A stretch of DNA of 64,000 nucleotides from Labilibaculum euxinicum (lineage in GTDB: Bacteria > Bacteroidota > Bacteroidia > Bacteroidales > Marinifilaceae). Positions 25,676-34,415 of the stretch are shown here, piece after piece. Position 1 is the stretch's first letter, and every line of letters starts with the position of its first letter. The stretch lies in the NCBI RefSeq assembly GCF_009795715.1, contig NZ_WTCR01000003.1:392312-456311 (forward strand), in the 5' to 3' direction. The notes beneath the pieces are model-generated. The model made no database searches, was not told where the DNA came from, and was given only the letters and a program-made list of their open reading frames with translations. Both the position numbers and the translations under genes were made by a program.

Positions 25676-26054
25676 GTTTTTAATTATAGCGGTTGGGGCT
25701 TTTCAAACATAAATTCTTATATTTGGAATGGTTTTTTAAGGGAAATTAATTCTGAAAATAGAATTTAATTTTTCTTGTTACCATCTAAATTCACAAAGAT
25801 TGCTTCGAACAATCCAAATATTTGGATTTTCAGGAAAAAACACCATAGTGTGAATGAATATAAGTAAAAAATTCTGCAGGTTAAGTTTCTGTTTTTCAGA
25901 ACGTAAATATTAATCTATACGAAGGGGGATAAGAGGATAAATTATTTGTTATAAAACATACATTTTAACAAGTAAAACCGTCTTAAAATAAATTTTTATT
26001 TGCAATTTTGCCTCAGGATATGGAATAATACAAAAATTTAAAACGTTTGAAAAA
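25676..26054 (+). other. 379-bp gap before serC
   Basis: No coding frame or RNA gene was recognised. The sequence is AT-rich. CAATTTTG at 26003-26010 is one base off the -7 consensus, 45 bp before serC, but lacks a good TTTG partner. Confidence 0.35.
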
Positions 26055-27131
26055 ATGAAAGTACACAACTTTTCTGCAGGTCCTTCAATTCTTCCTGATT
26101 TTACAGTTGAAAAAACAGCTGAAGCAATTAAAAATTTTGCCGGAACAAGTCTTTCTTTGATGGAAGTGTCTCACCGCAGCAAAGAATTTGTTGCAGTAAT
26201 GGATGAGGCTATCTCTTTGTTTAAGGAATTATTAAGTATTCCTGAAGGTTATTCGGTTTTGTTTCTTGGTGGTGGTGCCTCAACTCAGTTTTGCATGATT
26301 CCTTACAATTTGTTAGGAAAAAAAGCAGCTTATCTGAATACAGGAGCTTGGGCAAACAAAGCTTTGAAAGAAGCAAAACTATTTGGTGAAGTAGTAGAAG
26401 TAGCATCTTCGAAAGATACTGTTTACAACTACATTCCTAAAGGATATAAAATTCCTTATGATGTAGATTATTTTCACATCACTACCAACAACACTATCTA
26501 CGGTACAGAGATTAAAGAAGATTTAGACGTTAATGTTCCTTTAGTAGCTGATATGTCATCTGATATTTTCTCTCGCCCGGTTGATGTTTCAAAGTATGCA
26601 TTAATTTATGGCGGTGCTCAAAAGAATCTTGCACCGGCAGGTGTTACTTTTGTGATTGTAAAAGATGAAATTCTTGGTAAGGTAGATCGTCAGATTCCAA
26701 CCATGTTGAACTACCAAACACACATCGATGGAGAGTCAATGTTCAATACTCCTCCAGTTGTTCCTGTTTTTGCTGCTCTTCAAACTTTGCAGTGGATCAA
26801 AGAACAAGGTGGCGTATCTGCAATGCAGAAACGAAACGAAGATAAAGCAGCAGTGCTTTACAATGAGATTGACAGTAATCCAATGTTTAAAGGAACTGTT
26901 ATTAATAAAGAAGATCGTTCATTAATGAATATCTGTTTTGTGATGAATGACGAATATAAAGAATTGGAAAAAGACTTCTACGAATTTGCAACCGCGAAAG
27001 GAATGTCAGGAATTAAAGGACACCGTTCAGTTGGAGGGTTCCGTGCTTCTACCTACAATGCTCTGCCAAAATCAAGTGTACAGGCATTAGTAGAGTGTAT
27101 GAAGGAATTCAAAAATATTCACGTAAAATAA
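26055..27131 (+). CDS. serC: Phosphoserine aminotransferase
   Basis: The 358-residue PLP enzyme converts 3-phosphohydroxypyruvate and glutamate to phosphoserine. Family features are the start [30 protein letters not shown], the [22 protein letters not shown] block, and the PLP lysine in [13 protein letters not shown]. Near the end, [18 protein letters not shown] binds substrate. The next enzyme-coding gene in the same direction is serA, so the first two steps of serine synthesis are adjacent. A hairpin lies between them. Confidence 0.95.
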   Translation: MKVHNFSAGPSILPDFTVEKTAEAIKNFAGTSLSLMEVSHRSKEFVAVMDEAISLFKELLSIPEGYSVLFLGGGASTQFCMIPYNLLGKKAAYLNTGAWANKALKEAKLFGEVVEVASSKDTVYNYIPKGYKIPYDVDYFHITTNNTIYGTEIKEDLDVNVPLVADMSSDIFSRPVDVSKYALIYGGAQKNLAPAGVTFVIVKDEILGKVDRQIPTMLNYQTHIDGESMFNTPPVVPVFAALQTLQWIKEQGGVSAMQKRNEDKAAVLYNEIDSNPMFKGTVINKEDRSLMNICFVMNDEYKELEKDFYEFATAKGMSGIKGHRSVGGFRASTYNALPKSSVQALVECMKEFKNIHVK

Positions 27132-27146
27132 TTATAATAGGAAATG

Positions 27147-27180
27147 AGCAGGAATGGAGAAATCCATCTCCTGCTTGTTT
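27147..27180 (+). terminator. Hairpin after serC, possible weak terminator
   Basis: AGCAGGA (27147-27153) with TCCTGCT (27169-27175), extended by ATGGA/TCCAT with a one-base bulge, is followed by TGTTTG only. The T-tract is poor, so partial read-through into serA is likely. Confidence 0.5.
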
Positions 27181-27245
27181 GTCATTCAGCGCACGAGGAA
27201 CGACTAAAGTAATGTAAACATTACTTCGATTTGGCTGGCGATGAC
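27181..27245. repeat. REP-like palindromic element between serC and serA
   Basis: The element is bounded by inverted GTCAT (27181) and ATGAC (27245) and has CAGC/GCTG arms. At its centre is the 20-bp inverted repeat AAGTAATGT-AA-ACATTACTT (27207-27226). It is more GC-rich at its edges than its surroundings and ends inside the longest open frame of serA. It resembles a small mobile or REP-type palindrome. Whether other copies exist in the genome cannot be seen here. Confidence 0.45.
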
Positions 27246-27279
27246 ATTTTATTTTTTCATAATTCAAATATCAAATAAA

Positions 27280-28203
27280 ATGACAAAAGTATTAATTGCA
27301 ACCGATAAGCCTTTTGCTCCTGCAGCTGTTGATAGTATCAGGACTGTTGTGGAAGGTGCTGGTTACGAATTGGTTTTATTGGAATCTTATACTGATAAAG
27401 CAGATTTATTAGCTGCAGTTGCCGATGTGGACGCCATGATTATTCGCAGCGATAAAGCAACACGCGAAGTAATCGAAGCTGCTAAAAACCTTAAAGTAAT
27501 TGTTCGTGCAGGTGCAGGATACGATAATATCGATCTTGAGGCTTGTACTGAGAAAGGCGTTGTTGCCATGAATACTCCGGGACAGAATTCAAATGCTGTT
27601 GCTGAGTTGGTTTTTGGAATGATGGTATTTTTGGCAAGAAATGGGTTTAACGGAAGTGCTGGTGTTGAAGTACGAGGAAAGAAAATCGGAATTCATGCAT
27701 ATGGTAATGTGGGACGATATGTTGGAGAAATAGCTAAAGGTTTTGGAATGGAAGTATATGCCTTCGATCCATTTGTGGCTAAGGAAACAATTGAAGCTGA
27801 CGGCGTAAAGGTGGTTGACTCTGTTGAGGAATTGTATAGCACCTGCAACTATGTTTCTCTTCACATTCCGGCAAATGACAAAACAAAAAACTCAATTAAC
27901 TTCGATTTGTTGAACAAGATGCCTAAAGGTGGTGTGCTTGTTAATACAGCTCGTAAAGAGGTGATTGATGAAGAAGGTTTGATTCAATTAATGGATGCCC
28001 GTAAAGATTTTGCATACATTTCGGATATTGCTCCTGACTGTAAAGAAGAAATTGAAGCTAAATTTCAAGGCAGATTCTTCTTCACTCCAAAGAAAATGGG
28101 TGCACAAACTGCTGAGGCAAATATCAATGCTGGTATTGCCGGAGCAAATCAAATTGTGAACTACATTAAAAACGGAGACGAAACATTCAGAGTAAATAAA
28201 TAG
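27280..28203 (+). CDS. serA: D-3-phosphoglycerate dehydrogenase (short form)
   Basis: The 307-residue NAD-dependent dehydrogenase catalyses the first committed step of serine synthesis. Substrate-binding features include MIIRSDKATREVIEAAKNLKVIVRAGAGYDNID. The Rossmann motif is IHAYGNVGRYVGEIAKGFGMEVYAFDP, and LVNTARKEVIDEEGL follows. There is no ACT domain, so allosteric serine inhibition as in E. coli SerA is not expected. The usual catalytic His is seen neither in the normal position nor as HxG; the corresponding C-terminal block reads FTPKKMGAQTAEANINAG, where Lys replaces the usual His. The frame opens at 27241, but that ATG is the last part of the palindromic element; MTKVLIATDKPF at 27280 is the natural start. 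Confidence 0.9.
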   Translation: MTKVLIATDKPFAPAAVDSIRTVVEGAGYELVLLESYTDKADLLAAVADVDAMIIRSDKATREVIEAAKNLKVIVRAGAGYDNIDLEACTEKGVVAMNTPGQNSNAVAELVFGMMVFLARNGFNGSAGVEVRGKKIGIHAYGNVGRYVGEIAKGFGMEVYAFDPFVAKETIEADGVKVVDSVEELYSTCNYVSLHIPANDKTKNSINFDLLNKMPKGGVLVNTARKEVIDEEGLIQLMDARKDFAYISDIAPDCKEEIEAKFQGRFFFTPKKMGAQTAEANINAGIAGANQIVNYIKNGDETFRVNK

Positions 28204-28210
28204 TATTTGG

Positions 28211-28243
28211 AAAACAAGAGGAAAGTCATTTTCTTCTTGTTTT
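28211..28243 (+). terminator. Intrinsic terminator after serA
   Basis: AAAACAAGAGGAAA (28211-28224) pairs with the segment 28230-28243 over 14 pairs, one of them G-U. The loop is five bases and the descending arm is T-rich. It separates serA from the DUF1015 gene. Confidence 0.6.
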
Positions 28244-28251
28244 CTACCTTA

Positions 28252-28259
28252 TATATTTG
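28252..28259 (+). promoter_or_regulatory. Candidate -7 box upstream of the DUF1015 gene
   Basis: TATATTTG matches TAnnTTTG exactly and lies 58 bp before the start codon. Upstream CTTG is only 12 bp away, shorter than usual. It would let the DUF1015 gene be transcribed independently of serA. Confidence 0.4.
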
Positions 28260-28317
28260 AATGCAATTAGCATTCAGATAGATTAAACAAACAAACACAA
28301 CAAAAACATAAAACGCG

Positions 28318-29568
28318 ATGGCTATTTTAAAACCATTTAAGGGCTTGCGCCCACCAAAAGAGATTTCAAAAGATTTGGCTTGTTTGCCATATGATGTAAT
28401 GAATTCAGAGGAAGCCGCTCAAATGGCTGAAGGTAAGGAAGTGTCTTTGCTTCATATCACTCGTGCCGAAATCGATTGCCCTGCCGGAACAGACGTTCAC
28501 TCAGAAGAGGTGTATAAAAAATCTGTATCCAATTTAAAAATGTTCCAGGATAAGGGATGGTTGGTTCAGGACGAAGAAGCTAAGTTCTATATCTATGCTC
28601 AAACCATGGATGGAAGAACTCAGTATGGTATTGTTGCTAACGCAGCTTGCGAAGATTACAAGAACGGAGTGATTAAAAAGCACGAGTTAACTCGTCCGGA
28701 TAAAGAGGAAGATCGAATGATTTTAACTCGTTATACTCAAGCGAATCTGGAGCCGGTATTCTTTTCGTACAAAGCTGTTCCTGAAATTGATGCAATTGTT
28801 GCAGATATAGTAAAGAACGAAGAAGCTGAGTATGATTTTGTTGCTGAAGACGGATTTGGTCATCATTTTTGGCCGGTAAATAATCCAGCAACAAATAAAG
28901 AGTTGGAAGAGTTGTTCGCAACAAAAGTTCCTGCTACATACGTTGCTGACGGTCATCATCGTACTGCAGCAGCAGCTCGTATTGGTGATGAATTTGCGGC
29001 TAAGAATCCTAACCACACAGGTGATGAGGAGTACAATTATTTTATGGCTGTTCATTTCCCAGATAATCAATTGGCAATTATCGATTACAATCGTGTTGTT
29101 AAGGACTTAAACGGAATGACTGAGACTGAGTTTTTGGCAAAGTTGGAACAAACATTTGAAGTGGAGTGCATGGGTGAGGAGATTTACAAGCCTGCTAAAT
29201 TGCATGAATTTTCAATGTATTTGGATAATAAATGGTACAAACTAAATGCGAAAGAAGGAACTTATGATGATAAGGACCCTATTGGAGTTTTGGATGTAAC
29301 TATTTTATCAAGTCATGTATTGGATAATCTTTTAGGGGTTGAAGATCTTCGTACTACAACTCGTGTTGAGTTTGTGGGTGGAATTCGCGGATTAGGAGAG
29401 TTGAAAAAACGTGTTGATGGTGGTGATATGAAAGTTGCATTTGCTTTGTATGCAGTGTCGATGCAGCAGTTAATTGATATTGCTGATACTGGAAATATTA
29501 TGCCTCCTAAAACAACATGGTTTGAACCTAAGCTTCGTTCAGGTTTGTTAATTCACAAGTTGGATTAA
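28318..29568 (+). CDS. DUF1015 family protein, probably linked to serine metabolism
   Basis: This 416-residue cytoplasmic protein belongs to DUF1015. It starts AILKPFKGLRPPKEISKDLACLPYDVM, contains GIVANAACEDYKNGVIKKHELTRPDKEEDRMILT, and has the invariant VADGHHRTAAAARI near 202-215, followed by FMAVHFPDNQLAIIDYNRVV. No signal peptide or membrane segment is present. No biochemical function is firmly established to my knowledge. It follows serC and serA, an arrangement I recall as common in Bacteroidota, so a role in serine or phosphoserine metabolism is a reasonable inference. The DGHHR motif resembles that of ParB-like nucleotide-binding proteins, which include serine kinases; this similarity is only suggestive. 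Confidence 0.85.
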   Translation: MAILKPFKGLRPPKEISKDLACLPYDVMNSEEAAQMAEGKEVSLLHITRAEIDCPAGTDVHSEEVYKKSVSNLKMFQDKGWLVQDEEAKFYIYAQTMDGRTQYGIVANAACEDYKNGVIKKHELTRPDKEEDRMILTRYTQANLEPVFFSYKAVPEIDAIVADIVKNEEAEYDFVAEDGFGHHFWPVNNPATNKELEELFATKVPATYVADGHHRTAAAARIGDEFAAKNPNHTGDEEYNYFMAVHFPDNQLAIIDYNRVVKDLNGMTETEFLAKLEQTFEVECMGEEIYKPAKLHEFSMYLDNKWYKLNAKEGTYDDKDPIGVLDVTILSSHVLDNLLGVEDLRTTTRVEFVGGIRGLGELKKRVDGGDMKVAFALYAVSMQQLIDIADTGNIMPPKTTWFEPKLRSGLLIHKLD

Positions 29569-29588
29569 GCAAGTATATAAGAAATATG

Positions 29589-29618
29589 AAAGGATGCCAA
29601 TTGGCATCCTTTTTTTTG
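29589..29618 (+). terminator. Intrinsic terminator after the DUF1015 gene
   Basis: A perfect inverted repeat (AAAGGATGCC then AATT then GGCATCCTTT, 29589-29612) is followed by Ts to 29618. Confidence 0.9.
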
Positions 29619-29755
29619 TGCGAAAACGTACATATACGTGCTTATTCGAACAGATTTTGTTTCGTATAATTTTCTGTAGTTATCAGATATGTAGGTTTTT
29701 ATGAGTGGTGGCATATGGATTGATATATAAGGGCTGTAAATCTAATCCCTAAACT

Positions 29756-32179
29756 ATGATACAGAACTTTTTTAAGGTTGCCTTTCGGAATATGAGAAAA
29801 TACAAAGGTTACACTTTTATTAATATTGTTGGTTTGGCTGTGGGGCTGGCTTGTGTATTTCTTATTTATCTGTTTGTTCAGGATGAGTTGAGTTACGATA
29901 AATTTTATCCCAAATATAAAGATATTTATCGTGTAGCAACTAAAGTAAAAATGGGTGAGCGGAAAATGGATGGCAATACCATTTGTGCACCTTTCTCTCC
30001 CAATGCAGTTGCTGATTTTCCAGAAGTAAAATATGCAGTAAGAATTCATTTTTGGAACAATGTGTTGTTTAAATATGAGGACAAGCAATTTGTGGAAGAC
30101 AAATTTTTACGCACAGATTCTACTTTTTTTGAAGTCTTCTCCCGTCCTTTCGTGTTTGGTGATTCAAGGACAGCTTTAAAGGAGAAGAATAATATTGTAT
30201 TGACTCAAAGTACATCTCAAAAATATTTTGGCGATGCAAATCCTGTTGGGAAAATTTTGAAGATGAGTGAGGATAAGCTCTTTACTATAAGTGGAGTGGT
30301 GGAAGATGTACCTGAAAATTCTCATTTTCATTATGATTTAGTTGGCTTGTTAAATTTAAGTGCAGAAGAGGAAGATGCTTGGTTTAGTGACTATATGCAG
30401 GCTTATTTTTTGTTGAAGCCAGGAACGAACTACAAGGATTTAGAAGCTAAATTTCGTGATTTCACGATCAGACATATGGGACCTAAATTGATTGAAGTTC
30501 TTGGGATTGATATTGTAGCATGGGAAAAAAACGGAAATGAATTTAAGTATTATTTAGAGCCATTAGAGTCGATTTATCTTAAGACTACTACGGAAGGTCA
30601 GATAGAGCCTGTTAGTGATATAAAATACATTTATATATTTTCGGCGATTGCTTTTTTCATTCTATTACTGGCCTGTGTTAATTTCTTAAATCTAACGACA
30701 GCCAGATCGTATACCCGGGCTCGTGAGGTAGGAGTAAGAAAAGTATTTGGAAGTAATCGGAATATGCTTATGATTCAATTTTATGCAGAAACTTTCCTAA
30801 TGACTTTATTGGCGGCTGTTATTTCTTTCTTCCTGATTGAGTTGACCTTGCCTTATTTTAATGAAATTACCCGGAAAAATTTGATGTCGCCGTTATTATG
30901 GCAGGGGGAGTATCTTTTATTTATGGGAGGCGTAATTGCATTTGTTGTATTGTTTGCGGGGAGTTATACCGCCATTTCTTTATCAGGTTTTAAGGTGATG
31001 AGTGTACTGAAAGGTGAAGTGCAAAAAGGACGGCTGGGGAAACGAATAAGAGCTGGTCTTGTTATTTTTCAATTTGTGGTTGCCATTGGTATTTTGATAT
31101 CTGCATTTATTATTAAAGAACAGGTTAATTTTATGCAGGAAAAAAAGTTGGGATTTGATAAGGAACGTGTATTGGTGGTTGATAGGGCATATTCATTAGA
31201 AGATGAACAGAGAATATCCATTAAAGAAAAGTTAAAGGAGTATTCGGGAATTGAAGACGTGTCATTTTCAGGAATGGTTCCCGGCCGGGGTACAAATGGA
31301 TGGTCGATGTATCGTGAAGGAGCAAACAATGAAGATATGATCAATTTTCGATTGATGCATGTTGATGAAAACTTTATTGATTTGCTGGGACTGAAAATAA
31401 TTGATGGAAGAAAATTTGATAAAAACAGGGTGTCGGATTCTTCTGTTTTTATAGCTAACGAAGCTGCGATTGCTGCATTGGGATATACCGATAATCCTGT
31501 AGGACGAAATATTTACAAGCCGGATTTTAATCAAAATGGTCGGAAGGCTATTGAGATTATTGGTGTAATTGAAGATTTTCATTTTGAATCGATGCGCGAT
31601 AAAATACTTCCTATGTTATTGGTATCTGACCCGAAACTTTTTAAACGTTATATGTTGGTTAAGTTACAGCCGGATAATGTAATGGATGGAGTAAAGATGG
31701 TAAAAAAGTACTGGTCAAAAATGACAGATGGGGAGCCTTTCGAATATTTCTTTTTGGATAGTGATTTTAATAGCCTGTTTAAGGGAGAAGAAAGGGTTGC
31801 GAATATCCTTAGTTCTTTTACTATTTTGGCCTTTTTTATTGCACTTCTTGGTTTATTGGGATTGGTTTCTTTTGAAATGCAGCAAAGAGTAAAAGAGATT
31901 GGAATTCGTAAAGTGCTGGGTAGTTCGGAATTTGGATTGATGATGATTTTGAGTCGTAGTCTTTGTTTGAATGTAATAATTGCAAATATTGTTGCATGGC
32001 CATTAACTTATTTTGTGATGCAGCACTGGTTATCGAATTTTGTGTACAGAATCAATTTTCCATGGTATTATTTTATTTTGGCTTTATTAATGTCGCTTAT
32101 TTTGGCGGTGCTTACAGTAAGTGGTCATTCATTGAAGGTAGCAAGAGCAAATCCAATAGAATCTTTAAAATACGAATAG
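29756..32179 (+). CDS. MacB/FtsX-type ABC transporter permease, large Bacteroidota form
   Basis: The 807-residue inner-membrane protein contains two MacB/FtsX modules. The N-terminus FFKVAFRNMRKYKGYTFINIVGLAVGLACVFLIYLF is the first membrane helix, followed by a periplasmic core domain (about 50-280). Three helices with an FtsX signature follow (about 285-405, TTARSYTRAREVGVRKVFGSNR). A second helix near 425-450 starts another periplasmic domain, and a final FtsX block ends the chain (about 680-807, QRVKEIGIRKVLGSSEFGLM). Proteins of this type act as mechanotransmission permeases and need a LolD/MacB-like ATPase, which is not encoded nearby. The substrate is unknown. It is monocistronic, bracketed by terminators. 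Confidence 0.88.
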   Translation: MIQNFFKVAFRNMRKYKGYTFINIVGLAVGLACVFLIYLFVQDELSYDKFYPKYKDIYRVATKVKMGERKMDGNTICAPFSPNAVADFPEVKYAVRIHFWNNVLFKYEDKQFVEDKFLRTDSTFFEVFSRPFVFGDSRTALKEKNNIVLTQSTSQKYFGDANPVGKILKMSEDKLFTISGVVEDVPENSHFHYDLVGLLNLSAEEEDAWFSDYMQAYFLLKPGTNYKDLEAKFRDFTIRHMGPKLIEVLGIDIVAWEKNGNEFKYYLEPLESIYLKTTTEGQIEPVSDIKYIYIFSAIAFFILLLACVNFLNLTTARSYTRAREVGVRKVFGSNRNMLMIQFYAETFLMTLLAAVISFFLIELTLPYFNEITRKNLMSPLLWQGEYLLFMGGVIAFVVLFAGSYTAISLSGFKVMSVLKGEVQKGRLGKRIRAGLVIFQFVVAIGILISAFIIKEQVNFMQEKKLGFDKERVLVVDRAYSLEDEQRISIKEKLKEYSGIEDVSFSGMVPGRGTNGWSMYREGANNEDMINFRLMHVDENFIDLLGLKIIDGRKFDKNRVSDSSVFIANEAAIAALGYTDNPVGRNIYKPDFNQNGRKAIEIIGVIEDFHFESMRDKILPMLLVSDPKLFKRYMLVKLQPDNVMDGVKMVKKYWSKMTDGEPFEYFFLDSDFNSLFKGEERVANILSSFTILAFFIALLGLLGLVSFEMQQRVKEIGIRKVLGSSEFGLMMILSRSLCLNVIIANIVAWPLTYFVMQHWLSNFVYRINFPWYYFILALLMSLILAVLTVSGHSLKVARANPIESLKYE

Positions 32180-32207
32180 TTTTTTGTAAGTTTTAATACA
32201 CAGTAAG

Positions 32208-32242
32208 AAAGTTCTCATCAGTAAATGGTGGGAGCTTTTTTT
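32208..32242 (+). terminator. Intrinsic terminator after the MacB-like permease
   Basis: AAAGTTCTCATCA (32208-32220) pairs over 13 positions with TGGTGGGAGCTTT (32226-32238), three of the pairs being G-U, and is followed by Ts to 32242. Confidence 0.75.
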
Positions 32243-32258
32243 ATCGGGAAATTTTATT

Positions 32259-32382
32259 TTAACCAAATGGTTAAAAAATGAAGATTTATTTGGAGGAATA
32301 AAAAAAAGCAAATATATTTGCATTAACCAAACGGTTAATCCGAATGGTTAATTTTTTGAGTATGAATTAACCAACTGGTTAA
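32259..32382 (+). promoter_or_regulatory. Array of TetR operators (three palindromes and a half-site)
   Basis: Three 16-bp palindromes share the arms TTAACCA and (T/C)GGTTAA: TTAACCAAATGGTTAA (32259-32274), TTAACCAAACGGTTAA (32323-32338) and TTAACCAACTGGTTAA (32367-32382). A half-site TGGTTAA lies at 32345-32351. The first is upstream of the -33 box, the second directly follows the -7 box, and the third lies in the leader ten bases before the start codon of the TetR gene. This is the expected layout for autorepression of the exporter operon. Confidence 0.85.
32289..32320 (+). promoter_or_regulatory. Promoter of the TetR-exporter operon
   Basis: TTTG (32289-32292), 20 bp, then TATATTTG (32313-32320) is an exact Bacteroidota housekeeping promoter. 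It lies between the first and second TetR operators, and the predicted transcription start falls in the second. Confidence 0.75.
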
Positions 32383-32392
32383 TAAAATAGAA

Positions 32393-33001
32393 ATGGAAAA
32401 GAAATCAGTCGAGACCCAAGAGAATATTCTAATTGCTGCAAGAACTATTTTTGCACAAAAAGGATTAGCCGGAGCCAGAATGCAGGAGATTGCAGATTGT
32501 GCAGGAATAAATAAAGCTTTGCTTCATTACTACTATCGAAACAAAGAAAAATTATTTGAACAGGTTTTTGATGAAGCACTAAAAAAAATGCTTCGCCCCA
32601 TAGTTGCGTTTTTAGCAGATAATTCTGATTTGTTTCAAAAGATCAGAAATATTTGCAGGCACTATCATGAAGTGTTAGTTGAGTATCCGTTCCTTCCTAA
32701 TTTTGTAATTAATGAAATTAATTCGGATCCGACACGAATACTTAAATTGTTTGATGTTGAAGGGTTTTTGGAGGGAAGGGAAAAGACAATAATTCAAATT
32801 AACGAAGCTGTTAAGTCAGGAATTATAAGACCGATTGATCCAAGAGAGTTAATTCTAAATATCATTAGTTTGTCTATTTTTCCGTTCGCAGGCCGACCTG
32901 TAATTAAGGAGATTTTATATAAAAATGAAAATATATATGAGATACTGAAAGAACGGGCCGATCGTGTTTCTGATTTCATAATTCAATCAATAAAAATTTA
33001 A
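32393..33001 (+). CDS. TetR family transcriptional repressor
   Basis: The 202-residue protein has a TetR DNA-binding domain at 8-55: TQENILIAARTIFAQKGLAGARMQEIADCAGINKALLHYYYRNKEKLFEQVF, with the helix-turn-helix in MQEIADCAGINKALLHYYY. The rest is a helical ligand-binding and dimerisation domain of the kind seen in the CecR/YbiH group. It is first in an exporter operon (next start 10 bp on) and is preceded by its own probable operators, so it most likely represses the operon and is released by an exported compound. The ligand is unknown. Confidence 0.92.
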   Translation: MEKKSVETQENILIAARTIFAQKGLAGARMQEIADCAGINKALLHYYYRNKEKLFEQVFDEALKKMLRPIVAFLADNSDLFQKIRNICRHYHEVLVEYPFLPNFVINEINSDPTRILKLFDVEGFLEGREKTIIQINEAVKSGIIRPIDPRELILNIISLSIFPFAGRPVIKEILYKNENIYEILKERADRVSDFIIQSIKI

Positions 33002-33011
33002 TTCTTTTGAA

Positions 33012-34295
33012 ATGACATCAATTTGTAGAAAAAGCAAATACATTCTTTTGCTGATTATTTTTTTTAAGATTCAGATAGGATGGTCTCAGGAAGAGGTTCT
33101 TAGTTTGGATCAATGTCAAAAAGAAGTTCAGGAATTTTTCCCATTAATGAAAGGAAAAGAACTTTTGAGTAAATCTTCGGATTTGAATACAGAGAATTTG
33201 AAACTTGCCTATTTACCAAAGATTTATGCCAATGGAAGCCTCAGTTATCAGTCCGATGTAACAGGTATTTCATTTCCCGGAATGAATACGCCCAAAGCGC
33301 CAAAAGATAGATACTCGCTAAACTTAGATGTGGAGCAGTTGATATATGATGGCGGAAAAACTCATGACAGGGTTGAGGTGGAGAAGAAATCTTCGGAGGT
33401 TGAAATTAAAAATCTGGAAATTCAGATGTATCAACTTCGTGAACGCGTTAATATGGCCTATTTTGGAATTCTGTTGGTTCGAAAAAGTAAATTGGTGATA
33501 CTTGATAAACAAAATACTATTGTTAAACGCTTACAGCAATTGAAATCTGCCGTGGAAAATGGAATGGTTCTTCCTGCTAATTTAAAAATTATGGAGTCTG
33601 AATTGCTTTTAATAGAACAGCAGGTGCTAGAGCTAAATGCTCGTGAGGAATCCTCATTTAATGTGCTTTCTCAGCTAATGGGACGCAGTTTAAGTGTGAA
33701 TACAAAACTCGAAGAAACAGAATATGATCAACTATCAGTAAATGGTTTGGAATCTAAGGATAGGCCTGAATATCAATGGTACTTAAGCCGGCAATCATTG
33801 TTGGATGCTCAAAAAGAGTTATTGAAGAAAGATAGATATCCGGTGGTATCAGCTTTTGGTCAGATGGGATATGGAAATCCCGGTTACAATCAATTAATGG
33901 ATGAATTTGATACTTATTACATGTTGGGAGCAAAAATTTCCTGGAATATTTTCGATTGGAAATCAAATCGCAGAAAGCAAAAAGTAATTGGAATTCAAAA
34001 AGAGTTACTGGGAACCCAGGAGTTAAGTTTTACGCAAAATCAGCGTATTAATTTGGGGAAAGAAAGCAGTGAGATCAGGAAATTCGAAATTTTACTTGAA
34101 AAGGATGATGCCATCATCGAATTGCAGGAGGATATAAGCAGAAGTTCAGCCTCGCAGTTGGATAATGGTGTGATTACTTCAAGTGATTATTTAGAGGATT
34201 TGAATAAGGAAATTCAAGCGAAATTGAATAAAGAATACCATACAATTCAATTACAGCAATCATTGGCTGAGTTCAAACGAATCAAAGGAATTTAA
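33012..34295 (+). CDS. TolC family outer-membrane efflux protein
   Basis: The 427-residue protein has a signal peptide (about 1-25, LLLIIFFKIQIGWSQ) and the two-fold repeated helical-barrel pattern of the outer-membrane efflux family. The first repeat includes LSLDQCQKEVQEFFPLMKGKELLSKSSDLNTENLKLAYLPKIYANGSLSYQSD. The second includes DAQKELLKKDRYPVVSAFGQMGYG and ISWNIFDWKSNRRKQ. The coiled-coil segments at about 130-200 and 330-400 form the periplasmic tunnel. It gives the TetR-controlled exporter its outer-membrane channel, which the related E. coli operon lacks locally. Confidence 0.9.
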   Translation: MTSICRKSKYILLLIIFFKIQIGWSQEEVLSLDQCQKEVQEFFPLMKGKELLSKSSDLNTENLKLAYLPKIYANGSLSYQSDVTGISFPGMNTPKAPKDRYSLNLDVEQLIYDGGKTHDRVEVEKKSSEVEIKNLEIQMYQLRERVNMAYFGILLVRKSKLVILDKQNTIVKRLQQLKSAVENGMVLPANLKIMESELLLIEQQVLELNAREESSFNVLSQLMGRSLSVNTKLEETEYDQLSVNGLESKDRPEYQWYLSRQSLLDAQKELLKKDRYPVVSAFGQMGYGNPGYNQLMDEFDTYYMLGAKISWNIFDWKSNRRKQKVIGIQKELLGTQELSFTQNQRINLGKESSEIRKFEILLEKDDAIIELQEDISRSSASQLDNGVITSSDYLEDLNKEIQAKLNKEYHTIQLQQSLAEFKRIKGI

Positions 34296-34306
34296 ATATC
34301 AATAAA

Positions 34307-34411
34307 ATGAAACGTCCATGCCAAAGCGATTTTGACACTAAAGGGGATGATTATTCTAGCATAGAATCCCGAAAGCTTTGGGAACCATATGGCAAAAACT
34401 TAAAATTATAA
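34307..34411 (+). CDS. Possible 34-residue peptide between the TolC-like and HlyD-like genes
   Basis: A short frame ATG-TAA encodes MKRPCQSDFDTKGDDYSS and a further 16 residues ending KNLKL. It starts 11 bp after the TolC-like stop behind an A-rich leader (ATCAATAAAATG) and ends 4 bp before the HlyD-like start, filling the only sizeable gap of the operon. No family, signal peptide or membrane segment was recognised. It could be a real small protein, a leader peptide or chance. Confidence 0.22.
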   Translation: MKRPCQSDFDTKGDDYSSIESRKLWEPYGKNLKL

Positions 34412-34415
34412 GCAC

